Assembly: GCA_002479485.1 (NCBI GenBank)
Contig: DLNM01000063.1
Coordinates: 1 to 59,610, forward strand
Length of the DNA: 59,610 nucleotides
Direction of reading: 5' to 3'
Source of the DNA: Firmicutes bacterium UBA7510
GTDB lineage: Bacteria > Bacillota > Clostridia > Tissierellales > Sedimentibacteraceae
The notes under the pieces are model-generated. The model was not told the DNA's origin, did not search any database, and worked only from the letters and a program-made list of their open reading frames with translations. Of the stretch, positions 24,747 through 33,066 are shown one piece after another. How positions within the stretch are numbered: the first letter of the stretch is position 1; each line of letters starts with the position of its first letter. A program made the position numbers and the translations under genes.

Positions 24747-24783
24747 AAAAGTGCAATCTTAAATATGATATAATTGCACTTTT
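24747..24783 (-). terminator. Terminator or attenuator between gap and pgk
   Basis: AAAAGTGCAAT (24747-24757) / ATTGCACTTTT (24773-24783). On the minus strand it is followed by TTTTCTTAAT. It lies 80 nt beyond the gap stop and would reduce read-through into pgk. Confidence 0.75.
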
Positions 24784-24863
24784 AACACATACTATTTAAT
24801 TATTATCACCCATTTATGTTAAACTATAAATGTTTATAGCTATCTCATTATAATGTAAGATTT

Positions 24864-25877
24864 TTACTTGAGATTAATATTAGCAAGATGCTTAACAGTT
24901 CTAACCAATTGAGCTGTATAAGACATTTCATTATCATACCATGCAAACACTTTAACCATTTGCTCCCCATCTACTTCCATGGTTTTTGTAGATAATGCAT
25001 CAAAAACACTTCCATATCTACTTCCTATAACATCACTTGAAACTATTGGATCTTCAGTATATCCTAAAGTTTCATTAGAAGCTTTTTTAACAGCAGCATT
25101 TATTTCCTCAACAGTAGTATATTTCTTAAGTTGTACTACTAAATCAACAATTGAACCTGTTATAGTAGGAACTCTTAATGCAACACCATCTAGTTTACCA
25201 TTAAGCTCTGGTAACACAAGTCCAACAGCTTGAGCTGCTCCAGTTGACGACGGTACAATATTGGCTGCTGCTGCACGACCTCTTCTTGAATAAATTCCTT
25301 TAGGATGAGGTAAATCTAAAATACTTTGATCATTTGTATAAGCATGAACTGTAGTCATATATCCCTTTACTATGCCAAACTCATCATTTAACACCTTTGC
25401 AACAGGAGCTAAACAATTTGTTGTACAACTTGCAGCGGATACTACTGTTTCACTTCCATCTAATATTTCATGATTTACATTATAAACAATCGTTTTTACA
25501 TCTCCTGATGCTGGTGCAGATATAACTACTTTTTTAGCTCCAGCTTTTATATGCTTTTCAGCTTTTTCTTTTGATGTAAATCTTCCTGTACATTCTATTA
25601 CAATATCTATACCTAGTTTAGCCCATGGTAAATCTTCGGGTTCTTTCTCTGCGTAAATTGTAATTTCTTTTCCGTCAACTACAATTTTATCATCATGATG
25701 TGATATTTTATCAACCATAAAATTGCCCTGTGCTGTATCATATTTTAATAAATACGCTAAGCTCTCTGCATCTGTTAAATCATTTATTGCCACAATATCA
25801 AATTCACTACTTTCACTTAATAACCTAAATGCCAATCTTCCTATTCTACCAAATCCATTAATTGCAACTTTAATCAT
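24864..25877 (-). CDS. gap: Glyceraldehyde-3-phosphate dehydrogenase, glycolytic, NAD-type
   Basis: 337 aa. Rossmann motif INGFGRIGR, catalytic Cys151 in SAASCTTNC, His178 in TTVHAYT. The coenzyme-specificity loop reads NDLTD (32-36) and the S-loop has LP at 189-190, the residues known for NAD preference in the Geobacillus enzyme (D32, L187, P188 there). It oxidises glyceraldehyde 3-phosphate to 1,3-bisphosphoglycerate. The start codon overlaps the cggR stop (ATGA), so it is translationally coupled to its regulator. A paralogue is encoded at 27078-28079. Confidence 0.97.
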   Translation of the reverse strand: MIKVAINGFGRIGRLAFRLLSESSEFDIVAINDLTDAESLAYLLKYDTAQGNFMVDKISHHDDKIVVDGKEITIYAEKEPEDLPWAKLGIDIVIECTGRFTSKEKAEKHIKAGAKKVVISAPASGDVKTIVYNVNHEILDGSETVVSAASCTTNCLAPVAKVLNDEFGIVKGYMTTVHAYTNDQSILDLPHPKGIYSRRGRAAAANIVPSSTGAAQAVGLVLPELNGKLDGVALRVPTITGSIVDLVVQLKKYTTVEEINAAVKKASNETLGYTEDPIVSSDVIGSRYGSVFDALSTKTMEVDGEQMVKVFAWYDNEMSYTAQLVRTVKHLANINLK

Positions 25878-26923
25878 TTTAAATCCTCCGCTTTTTCATT
25901 AAACTCTAATATTTTATTTGCTGTTATTTCATCTGTAACTAAAGTAAAATTTTTATAAAAATTTGAAAATGCTGTTATAACCTTTGCTTTTTCTTCCCCT
26001 ACAGCTACTGCAACAGAATGTTCAACTTTTTTTATGTTATCAATGGTTATACCCACTGAGTTCATCTGCAATTTAACTTCACCGCTATTATCAAAAAAAT
26101 ATCCGAATGTTTCTGCTACTAATTTTTCTTCTTTTATAGCTTTTAATGTTTCAAAATCAGCCTTCCTTCTAATTGCCATATCGTACGCATCTCCTAATCC
26201 AAATATTAAAAGATTCACATTATTTATACATTCTAGAACATCACGTATTGATTCATTTTCCTTTATAGCATGTAATTCGCTTTCATTTAAATCATCAGGT
26301 ATATGCAGCATTTTGTAGTTTGCATTAAATTTTTGCGCCAAATTAAATGCTACCGTATTTGCTTGCAATCTAATTTCTTCATTTAACGCTCCTCTGGCAG
26401 GAACTATTGTTATGTTTTTTAAATTGCTTTTTTTCTTCATTTGACTCGCAACTAAAGCCATTGTTGTTCCGCCAGCAATACCTACAATGTAGTTATCTTT
26501 TATTTTGTCACTTATGACATTTGCCGCTTTTTTACCTAAATTGGCAAACCCATGTTCGTCTTTAGAAGTATTGCCTGAAACAATTATTACTTCCCTTATT
26601 CCTAGCATGTTTTCAAGTGCTTTCTCTAAACTTGAAAGATTTTTTAGATCATGCATTAATTCGTCTAAGTCAATTAATAAATCTTTCCCTAAATCAGTTA
26701 AAATCATTCCTGAACTTATAATATCAATAAATTCCATCTCTTTTAGTTTTTCAACTTCAGTTCGTACTATTTTTTCAGTCTTATTAAGTTTATTAGCTAA
26801 TGTTCTTCTTCCAATAGGCTGATTAACCTCTATTGTTCTGAGAATATCATATCTAGAATTGATTGTTTCAATAATTTCAGGAACTATTTGTTTTTGTACT
26901 TCTAAAATTTTCTTGCAATCCAT
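25874..26923 (-). CDS. cggR: Central glycolytic genes regulator CggR (SorC/DeoR family)
   Basis: 349 aa. Residues about 20-75 form a winged helix (PIGRRTLANKLNKTEKIVRTEVEKL), and residues 95-345 a SorC-type sugar-phosphate sensor (VGIAGGTTMALVA phosphate loop, FGLGDAYDM). In Bacillus CggR represses gapA-pgk-tpi-pgm-eno until fructose 1,6-bisphosphate binds. Here it heads the same operon, coupled to gap by a 4-nt overlap, and a CggR-like operator lies just upstream. GAGGTG precedes the ATG. Confidence 0.92.
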   Translation of the reverse strand: MDCKKILEVQKQIVPEIIETINSRYDILRTIEVNQPIGRRTLANKLNKTEKIVRTEVEKLKEMEFIDIISSGMILTDLGKDLLIDLDELMHDLKNLSSLEKALENMLGIREVIIVSGNTSKDEHGFANLGKKAANVISDKIKDNYIVGIAGGTTMALVASQMKKKSNLKNITIVPARGALNEEIRLQANTVAFNLAQKFNANYKMLHIPDDLNESELHAIKENESIRDVLECINNVNLLIFGLGDAYDMAIRRKADFETLKAIKEEKLVAETFGYFFDNSGEVKLQMNSVGITIDNIKKVEHSVAVAVGEEKAKVITAFSNFYKNFTLVTDEITANKILEFNEKAEDLK

Positions 26924-26947
26924 TCATTCACCTCTGGGATTTTTAAA

Positions 26948-26989
26948 CTTGGGACTTATTAAGTCCCTGTTTACATTTTTAGTCCCAAG
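26948..26989 (-). promoter_or_regulatory. CggR operator (two GGGAC direct repeats)
   Basis: On the minus strand two half-site pairs can be read: GGGAC-TAAAAA-TGTA, then GGGAC-TTAATA-AGTC, with 19 bp between GGGAC starts. The Bacillus operator is CGGGAC-N6-TGTC repeated at 20 bp. The site lies directly downstream of the -10 and upstream of cggR, where bound repressor blocks elongation in Bacillus. The same bases also give the inverted repeats GGGACTT/AAGTCCC and CTTGGGACT/AGTCCCAAG. Confidence 0.8.
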
Positions 26990-26992
26990 TAT

Positions 26993-27020
26993 ATTATAAC
27001 ATGATCATTAATTAATGCAA
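26993..27020 (-). promoter_or_regulatory. Promoter of the cggR-gap operon
   Basis: On the minus strand -35 TTGCAT (27015-27020), 16-bp spacer, -10 TATAAT (26993-26998), immediately before the operator. Confidence 0.7.
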
Positions 27021-27035
27021 TACAAAAACAAAAAA

Positions 27036-27057
27036 AACGATGAAAAATATCACCGTT
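27036..27057 (-). terminator. Terminator of the second gap gene
   Basis: AACGATGA (27036-27043) / TCACCGTT (27050-27057), 7 of 8 pairs, followed on the minus strand by a run of T residues. It overlaps the region just upstream of the cggR promoter. Confidence 0.72.
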
Positions 27058-27077
27058 TCTTTTTTTGTATTTATAGG

Positions 27078-28079
27078 TTATTTGCACAAAAGTCTTGCGG
27101 TTCTAATTAATTGAGCTGTATATGACATTTCATTGTCATACCAAGCAATAATTTTAACCATTTGTTTTCCATCAACTTCTAATAAACTAGTAGACAAACC
27201 ATCTACTACACTTCCAAAATGACTTCCTATTATATCACTTGATACTATAGGATCTTCTGTATATCCTAAAGTTTCATTTGAAGCAGTTTTAAATGCGTTA
27301 TTTATCTCTTCAATCGTCGCATTATTTTTTAATTCAACAACTAAATCTACTACTGAGCCTGTTATAGTTGGAACTCTTAATGCCATTCCATCTAACTTAC
27401 CCTTTAATTCCGGTAAAACTAAACCTAATGCTGATGCAGCTCCAGTAGATGCCGGTACAATATTGTTTGCTGCTGCACGTCCACGTCTTGAGTTAATTCC
27501 TTTTTTATGTGAATTATCAAGTATGTTTTGGTCATTTGTATATGCATGTACAGTTGTCATAAAACCTTTTACTATGCCAAAATTATCATTTAAAACTTTA
27601 GCAACTGGTGCTAGGCAGTTTGTTGTACATGATGCTCCTGACACTACCTTGTCTTCTGATGTTAAAGTCTCATGGTTTACATTATATACTATTGTTTTTA
27701 AATCACCTTTACCAGGCGCTGAAATTAGTACTTTTTTAGCTCCGGCTTCTATGTGCTTTTCTGCATCTTCTTTTTTTACAAATTTACCTGTGCATTCTAT
27801 AACTAAATCTATATTCAAAGCTTTCCAAGGGCAATTTGCTGGTTCTCTTTCCGCAGAAACTTTTATTTCTTTACCATCAACTATTATTGAATTCTCTGTA
27901 TGAGAAATTTTATCTGTTTTATAATTGCCGTGAGCAGAGTCATATTTTAATAAATATGCTAATGTGTCCGCTCCAGAAGATGTATTAATTGCCACAACAT
28001 CAAAATCATTGCTGTCTAGCATTAATCTGCATGCTAATCTTCCTATTCTTCCAAATCCGTTAATTGCTACTCTTATCAT
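27078..28079 (-). CDS. Second glyceraldehyde-3-phosphate dehydrogenase, predicted NADP-accepting
   Basis: 333 aa from ATG 28079; GGAGG lies 7 nt before it, whereas an in-frame ATG 18 nt further upstream has none. It aligns without gaps to the other GAPDH in the first 190 residues, including catalytic Cys151 and His178. The NAD-specifying loop NDLTD is replaced by NTSSG (32-36), and LP at 189-190 is replaced by NS. In the Geobacillus enzyme, changes at D32-D35 and L187/P188 (P188S among them) allow NADP use, and NADP-using plastid and GapB enzymes differ at the same places. The protein may thus work in gluconeogenesis or NADPH supply. It has its own promoter and terminator. The prediction is inference. 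Confidence 0.9.
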   Translation of the reverse strand: MIRVAINGFGRIGRLACRLMLDSNDFDVVAINTSSGADTLAYLLKYDSAHGNYKTDKISHTENSIIVDGKEIKVSAEREPANCPWKALNIDLVIECTGKFVKKEDAEKHIEAGAKKVLISAPGKGDLKTIVYNVNHETLTSEDKVVSGASCTTNCLAPVAKVLNDNFGIVKGFMTTVHAYTNDQNILDNSHKKGINSRRGRAAANNIVPASTGAASALGLVLPELKGKLDGMALRVPTITGSVVDLVVELKNNATIEEINNAFKTASNETLGYTEDPIVSSDIIGSHFGSVVDGLSTSLLEVDGKQMVKIIAWYDNEMSYTAQLIRTARLLCK

Positions 28080-28141
28080 AATAACCTCCAGAAACATATA
28101 TTTTATATATAGTATGTATTATTTGTCGTAATTCCTTTTTT

Positions 28142-28169
28142 ATTATAACATATATTTTCCATTATGCAA
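28142..28169 (-). promoter_or_regulatory. Promoter of the second gap gene
   Basis: On the minus strand -35 TTGCAT (28164-28169), 16-bp spacer, -10 TATAAT (28142-28147). The leader is about 55 nt. No CggR-like repeat was seen nearby. Confidence 0.68.
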
Positions 28170-28226
28170 CTTATTTTATAAGTTAATATTAAATAATACT
28201 TAAAATTTAATTGTTTATTAGGCCAA

Positions 28227-28267
28227 AAAAAGCTACAAGACAACTTTTTGTTGTCTTGTAGCTTTTT
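28227..28267 (-). terminator. Terminator of the first-copy opp operon
   Basis: An 18-bp perfect stem AAAAAGCTACAAGACAAC (28227-28244) / complement (28250-28267), loop TTTTT. It is 19 nt past the oppA stop and symmetric enough to work in both directions. Confidence 0.93.
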
Positions 28268-28285
28268 AGGTTTATTAGGGATGTT

Positions 28286-30037
28286 TTATTTTGATAATAA
28301 CTTAACTCCAACATAATTTGGATATGCTAATGGATTAACATAATATCCCTCAACATATTTTCCTACTAATCTTCTTAATTTTGATGCATACTGAGGAGAT
28401 ACTGGTGATTCTTCAAGTAATATTTTTTCTGCTTTAACATATAATTCAGCTCTTTCTTGATCATCTGTAGCAGCCTTGGCATCATCTACTAGCTTTGCAT
28501 ATTCTTTTGCTTTATCATCTGCCCAATGTATTTTAGATTCGCCATAATATCCGTCTTCATAATGATAATTATCTAAGAAGTTACTTGGATCATCATAGTC
28601 AGCAGTCCAACCACCTTGTGCTATTTGATAATCACCTGCATCAATTAAATCATACATTATATTCCACTCAGTCATGTCAATAACGAATTTAATTCCTAAA
28701 TTTGTTTCTAGGTTTTGTTTCATCCATTCAGCAGTTTTCTTACTAAATTCTGTTGTTCCTCTAGTCATATAGTGTATTTCAAGTTTAGAAGGATCTTCAC
28801 CTAACCCTAATTCCTTCATACCTTCTATTAACAACTCTTTTGGATCATATTTGTCCTTTAAATTTTTAATATATTCATTTTCATTTTTTACTGCTTCTGA
28901 ATAGTTTAATTTACCTATACTTGTTACAGATGGAACCATAGAGTATAGAGGTATAGATACACCCTCTAGTGCCTCTTCATTATATTTTTCTCTATCAAAA
29001 GCCAATGATATAGCTAATCTTATCTTTTGATTTTTCATTATTGGGTCTGCACAGTTAAATATAAAGTTTTCTACTGCAGGAAATTGCATTTCATAAACAT
29101 CGTAAATACCAGTAGCATCAACTACTGAATTCCATTGAGGGTTATCTAGTCCGGCAATATCTACTTCATTAGCTAATAACGCTTGTGCAACTGCATTTGT
29201 TTCTTTTATTATCTGTCTAGTTACCTTAGTTAAATACACTTCATCTTTATTCCAATAATTATCATTTTTCTCATATATCATACTTGAACCTGGATCCCAA
29301 GTTTTTAATATATAAGCGCCATTTCCAACTGTTTTGTCAGGAGTTGAACCATATTCCGTACCATATTTTGCAATTAAATCTTCTCTAACTGGGCAATATG
29401 TAGGAAAACCTGCAAATTGTAAAAAGAATGGTGATGGACTTTCTAGTGTCATTTCAAATGTATAGTCATCTTTAGCTTTAACTCCTAATTCTTCAAGAGG
29501 TAACTCTCCAGCATATACTTTAGCACCATTTTTTATTACGCTCTCTACCATCCATGTATAAGAAGCACCGGTAGCTTGGTCAAATGTTCTTCTCCATGTA
29601 TATTCAAAATCCTTTGCTGTTACAGGAACGCCATCTGCCCATTTGGCATCTTTTCTTAAATGGAAAGTATAAACTAATCCATCATCACTAACATCCCAAG
29701 ATTCTGCAACACCTGGTACAATACTTGTTCCACCAGTTTCATTTGCAACAACTGAAACCAAATTTTCATATACTAAAGCTTGACCACCCCAGTTTGGTGT
29801 TGAACTTGCCATAGCAGGGTCCATAGTCAAAACATCTGAATTTGTGGCAAAAATTAATTCCTGTTTATCTGCCAATTTTTCCTCTTTCTGATCATCTTTT
29901 GTAGTTTCATTATCTGAGTCATTTGTTTTTGTTCCATTATCTGCATTAGAACTTGTTGGCTCATTTTTGCCACATCCTACTACAGAGAACATCATTACTA
30001 GTGCTAGTAATAAACATACTATTCTTTTTGCTTTCAT
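28286..30037 (-). CDS. oppA: Oligopeptide ABC transporter substrate-binding lipoprotein (copy 1)
   Basis: 583 aa, SBP family 5. The signal peptide ends at the lipobox VVGC (Cys22), so the mature protein is lipid-anchored outside the membrane. A Asn/Asp/Lys-rich linker (25-55) precedes the binding fold with VAESWDVSDDGLVYTFHLRKDAKW and GGWTADYDDPSNFL. It delivers peptides to OppBC. It is the last gene of oppB-C-D-F-A. About the same length and collinear with the copy at 36719-38473, so the pair are paralogues. Peptide preference cannot be read from sequence. Confidence 0.93.
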   Translation of the reverse strand: MKAKRIVCLLLALVMMFSVVGCGKNEPTSSNADNGTKTNDSDNETTKDDQKEEKLADKQELIFATNSDVLTMDPAMASSTPNWGGQALVYENLVSVVANETGGTSIVPGVAESWDVSDDGLVYTFHLRKDAKWADGVPVTAKDFEYTWRRTFDQATGASYTWMVESVIKNGAKVYAGELPLEELGVKAKDDYTFEMTLESPSPFFLQFAGFPTYCPVREDLIAKYGTEYGSTPDKTVGNGAYILKTWDPGSSMIYEKNDNYWNKDEVYLTKVTRQIIKETNAVAQALLANEVDIAGLDNPQWNSVVDATGIYDVYEMQFPAVENFIFNCADPIMKNQKIRLAISLAFDREKYNEEALEGVSIPLYSMVPSVTSIGKLNYSEAVKNENEYIKNLKDKYDPKELLIEGMKELGLGEDPSKLEIHYMTRGTTEFSKKTAEWMKQNLETNLGIKFVIDMTEWNIMYDLIDAGDYQIAQGGWTADYDDPSNFLDNYHYEDGYYGESKIHWADDKAKEYAKLVDDAKAATDDQERAELYVKAEKILLEESPVSPQYASKLRRLVGKYVEGYYVNPLAYPNYVGVKLLSK

Positions 30038-30111
30038 AATTTCTTAATTCCTCCCATTTTTATTACATTGTTGTTTTTTATATAATGGCCTTTGCCAAAA
30101 TATCAATAGAA

Positions 30112-31080
30112 TTATTTACCGGTCAGATGGCATGCTACAAAATGTCCACTTTCTACCTCTACTAACTTAGGTGTTTCTTGTTTGCATATATCTTTTACTA
30201 CTTTACATCTACCCGCAAATCTACATCCAGGTTTTGGATTGATAGGACTTGGTATTTCACCTTCAATGGCTACACGTTTTTTCTCTCTTTCAACATTAGG
30301 GTCAGGTATTGGAATAGCAGACATAAGTGCTTTGGTATATGGATGTAATGGATTATGATATATTTCTGAACTTTTTGCTAGTTCAACCATATTTCCAAGA
30401 TACATTACTCCAACCCTATCTGATATGTGCTTAACCATTGATAAGTCGTGCGCAATAAATAAATACGTTAACCCTAAATCTTTTTGTAGTTTAATAAGTA
30501 AATTAATAACCTGAGCTTGTATAGAAACATCAAGAGCAGAAATTGGCTCATCACAAACTATAAAATCTGGCTCTATAGCTAAAGCTCTGGCAATACCAAT
30601 TCTTTGTCTTTGACCACCAGAAAATTCATGAGGAAATCTTGAGGCGTGTTCTGCATTTAATCCTATAATATCAAGCAGCTCATATATCCTATCAGACCTA
30701 CCTTTACCAGTATATAAATTATGTATATCAATACCCTCGCCAATTATATCCCCAACAGTCATTCTTGGATTTAACGATGAATATGGATCTTGAAATATAA
30801 TTTGCGCACGTCTTGTAAATTCATATCTTTCTTTTCTATTTAACTTGTTAATATCTACACCATCATATACTATATCTCCCGAGGTAGCAGGATATAATCC
30901 CATTATGGTTTTACCACAGGTTGTTTTACCACATCCAGACTCTCCAACAAGTCCTAATGTTTCACCCTTGTAAATATCGAAGCTTATTCCATCAACAGCT
31001 TTTAAAATTGCTTTTTTACCAACCTTAAAATGCTTTTTTAAATCTTTTACTTGTATAAGTACTTCTTTAGTCTCTGCCAT
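30112..31080 (-). CDS. oppF: Oligopeptide ABC transporter ATPase OppF (copy 1)
   Basis: 322 aa. Walker A GESGCGKTT, signature FSGGQRQRIGIARAL, Walker B FIVCDEP, switch His in LFIAHDLSM, and the OppF/DppF C-terminal oligopeptide-transporter domain with CRFAGRCKVVKDICKQETP (cysteines that often bind an Fe-S cluster). It powers peptide import with OppD. It lies 10 nt after oppD and 74 nt before oppA. Confidence 0.95.
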   Translation of the reverse strand: MAETKEVLIQVKDLKKHFKVGKKAILKAVDGISFDIYKGETLGLVGESGCGKTTCGKTIMGLYPATSGDIVYDGVDINKLNRKERYEFTRRAQIIFQDPYSSLNPRMTVGDIIGEGIDIHNLYTGKGRSDRIYELLDIIGLNAEHASRFPHEFSGGQRQRIGIARALAIEPDFIVCDEPISALDVSIQAQVINLLIKLQKDLGLTYLFIAHDLSMVKHISDRVGVMYLGNMVELAKSSEIYHNPLHPYTKALMSAIPIPDPNVEREKKRVAIEGEIPSPINPKPGCRFAGRCKVVKDICKQETPKLVEVESGHFVACHLTGK

Positions 31081-31090
31081 ACCTTACCTC

Positions 31091-32086
31091 CTACTCAGCC
31101 TTTTGGAATTTTTCATGTAACAACCAGCACTGTGCTTCATGAGTATCACTAAATTTATAAACACTTGATTCTTTCATTCTACAAATTCTCATGCCATATT
31201 CACATCTAGCTGCAAAAGGACATCCTACTGGAGGGTTTGTCAAATCCGGTGGTGTTCCAAGTAAAGAATATAAATTCTGCTTATTTTTCATGTCTAAAGT
31301 TGGTACTGATTTAAGCAATGCAATCGTATACGGATGCTTAGGATTGTAGAAAATTTCGTCCACTGTTCCTCTTTCAACTATTTTTCCTGCATACATTACC
31401 TGTATTTTATCAGCATGCGCTGCAACTACTCCTAAATCATGAGTAACAAGCATAATAGATGTATTTAACTTTTTCTTAATATCACTCATTAGCTCCATAA
31501 TTTGCGCTTGAATTGTTACATCTAGTGCTGTTGTTGGCTCATCAGCAATCAATATATCTGGACAACAAGCAAGTGCTATTGCAATAACAGCTCTTTGTCT
31601 CATACCACCAGAAAATTCGTGTGGATATTGTTTTATTCTAAGCTCTGGATTAGGAATTTTTACTAAATCTAATAATTCAAGAACGTCTTTTTTTATTTCT
31701 TGTCTAGATTTATTAGTATGTAGCTTCATTCCTTCAGCAATTTGATCACCTATTCGCATAGTAGGATTTAATGATGTCATAGGATCTTGGAATATCATTG
31801 ATATTTCGTTCCCTCTAACCTTCATCATTTCTTTTTCATTTAATTTTAATAAGTCTCTGCCATTAAGAATAATTTCCGATTTTTCACCTAGACTTGATGT
31901 ATATGGTGACAATATGTTGATGATAGCCTTAGATGTAACTGTTTTACCACAACCTGACTCTCCAACTATTGCAAGCGTTTCGCCTTTATCCAAATCAAAA
32001 CTTATATCTCTAACCGCCTGTACAGTACCTGCATATGTTTTAAATGATACTCTAAGATTTTTAACTTCTAGTATTTTATTGTTCAT
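31091..32086 (-). CDS. oppD: Oligopeptide ABC transporter ATPase OppD (copy 1)
   Basis: 331 aa. Walker A GESGCGKTV, signature FSGGMRQRAVIAIAL, Walker B ILIADEPTTALD, His switch in LVTHDLGVV, and the C-terminal CPFAARCEYGMRIC motif of the family. It forms the ATPase heterodimer with OppF. The spacing is 4 nt after oppC and 10 nt before oppF. Confidence 0.95.
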   Translation of the reverse strand: MNNKILEVKNLRVSFKTYAGTVQAVRDISFDLDKGETLAIVGESGCGKTVTSKAIINILSPYTSSLGEKSEIILNGRDLLKLNEKEMMKVRGNEISMIFQDPMTSLNPTMRIGDQIAEGMKLHTNKSRQEIKKDVLELLDLVKIPNPELRIKQYPHEFSGGMRQRAVIAIALACCPDILIADEPTTALDVTIQAQIMELMSDIKKKLNTSIMLVTHDLGVVAAHADKIQVMYAGKIVERGTVDEIFYNPKHPYTIALLKSVPTLDMKNKQNLYSLLGTPPDLTNPPVGCPFAARCEYGMRICRMKESSVYKFSDTHEAQCWLLHEKFQKAE

Positions 32087-32090
32087 ATCA

Positions 32091-33047
32091 TTACCTCCTT
32101 AGTTTTGGATCAAGTGCATCTGTTAATCCATCACCAACCAAATGGAATGATAAAACCGTAAGGATTATGAATACACATGGAAAAAACAACTGATATGGAT
32201 GAAACATTAGCTGACCTTGGTATAGTGATGCCAATGCACCCCAACTTGTTTTTGGTGGTCTAACTCCAAGTCCTATATAGCTTAGAAATGATTCAGAAAA
32301 TATAAATCCAGGTACTGATAAAGTAATGTTAACCATTATTACACCTAATGTGTTTGGTAACAAATGCTTTATAATAATTCTTTTTGTATTAGCTCCTAGG
32401 GCTTTAGCTGCTGCAACAAAATCTTGATTTTTTATCTGTAATATTTGTCCTCTTACGACCCTGGTTGTACCAATCCATGATGTAAGTGTTAAGGCAAAAA
32501 CTAGTGAGGCAAGAGAGCGTCCAAGTAAAAATGATAATATAATAACCAAAACTAAGTAAGGAATACTACCTATAATTTCAACTACTCTCATAATTAAATC
32601 ATCAACCTTACCACCTATAAAGCCTGCTAATCCTCCAAATACTGTCCCGATAATAAAACTTACCAATGTACACGAAATACCTATAATAATTGAAATTTGT
32701 CCACCCACACATACTCTAGTAAATATATCTCTGCCCATTTCATCTGTACCAAACCAATATTCTGCATTTGGCTTTAGGTTTTTAACCTCATAATTTATAA
32801 ATTCATAATCTTTTCCTGATATAATTGGCCCAAAAATAACCAGCAATATAACCACGGAAATTATCGCTAAACCAATCATTGCCAAAGGATTTCCTCTAAA
32901 TCGTCTCCATACATCCTGCCAAAATGTCAAACTTGGCTTGCTTATTTTTTCAGCATCTAAGCCTTTTGTACCTATTACTTCGCATAACTCGTCAGTTAGT
33001 ACAATATCATTCTCTATGTTTTCATTAATCAAAATTTTTTCGCTCAT
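32091..33047 (-). CDS. oppC: Oligopeptide ABC transporter permease OppC (copy 1)
   Basis: 318 aa, about six transmembrane helices after a cytoplasmic N-terminus of about 55 residues. The family motif WFGTDEMGRDIFTRVCVGG and the EAA loop AAKALGANTKRIIIKHLLPN are clear. It forms the channel with OppB. GGAGG precedes the ATG, 19 nt after oppB. Confidence 0.94.
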   Translation of the reverse strand: MSEKILINENIENDIVLTDELCEVIGTKGLDAEKISKPSLTFWQDVWRRFRGNPLAMIGLAIISVVILLVIFGPIISGKDYEFINYEVKNLKPNAEYWFGTDEMGRDIFTRVCVGGQISIIIGISCTLVSFIIGTVFGGLAGFIGGKVDDLIMRVVEIIGSIPYLVLVIILSFLLGRSLASLVFALTLTSWIGTTRVVRGQILQIKNQDFVAAAKALGANTKRIIIKHLLPNTLGVIMVNITLSVPGFIFSESFLSYIGLGVRPPKTSWGALASLYQGQLMFHPYQLFFPCVFIILTVLSFHLVGDGLTDALDPKLRR

Positions 33048-33066
33048 TATTTATCCTCCCATCGAA

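Noticed and set aside
30038..30111. TGGCAAAGGCCATTAT near oppA copy 1 as a third sigma-54 promoter
   Set aside because: On the minus strand it has GG at -24 but lacks GC at the -12 position.
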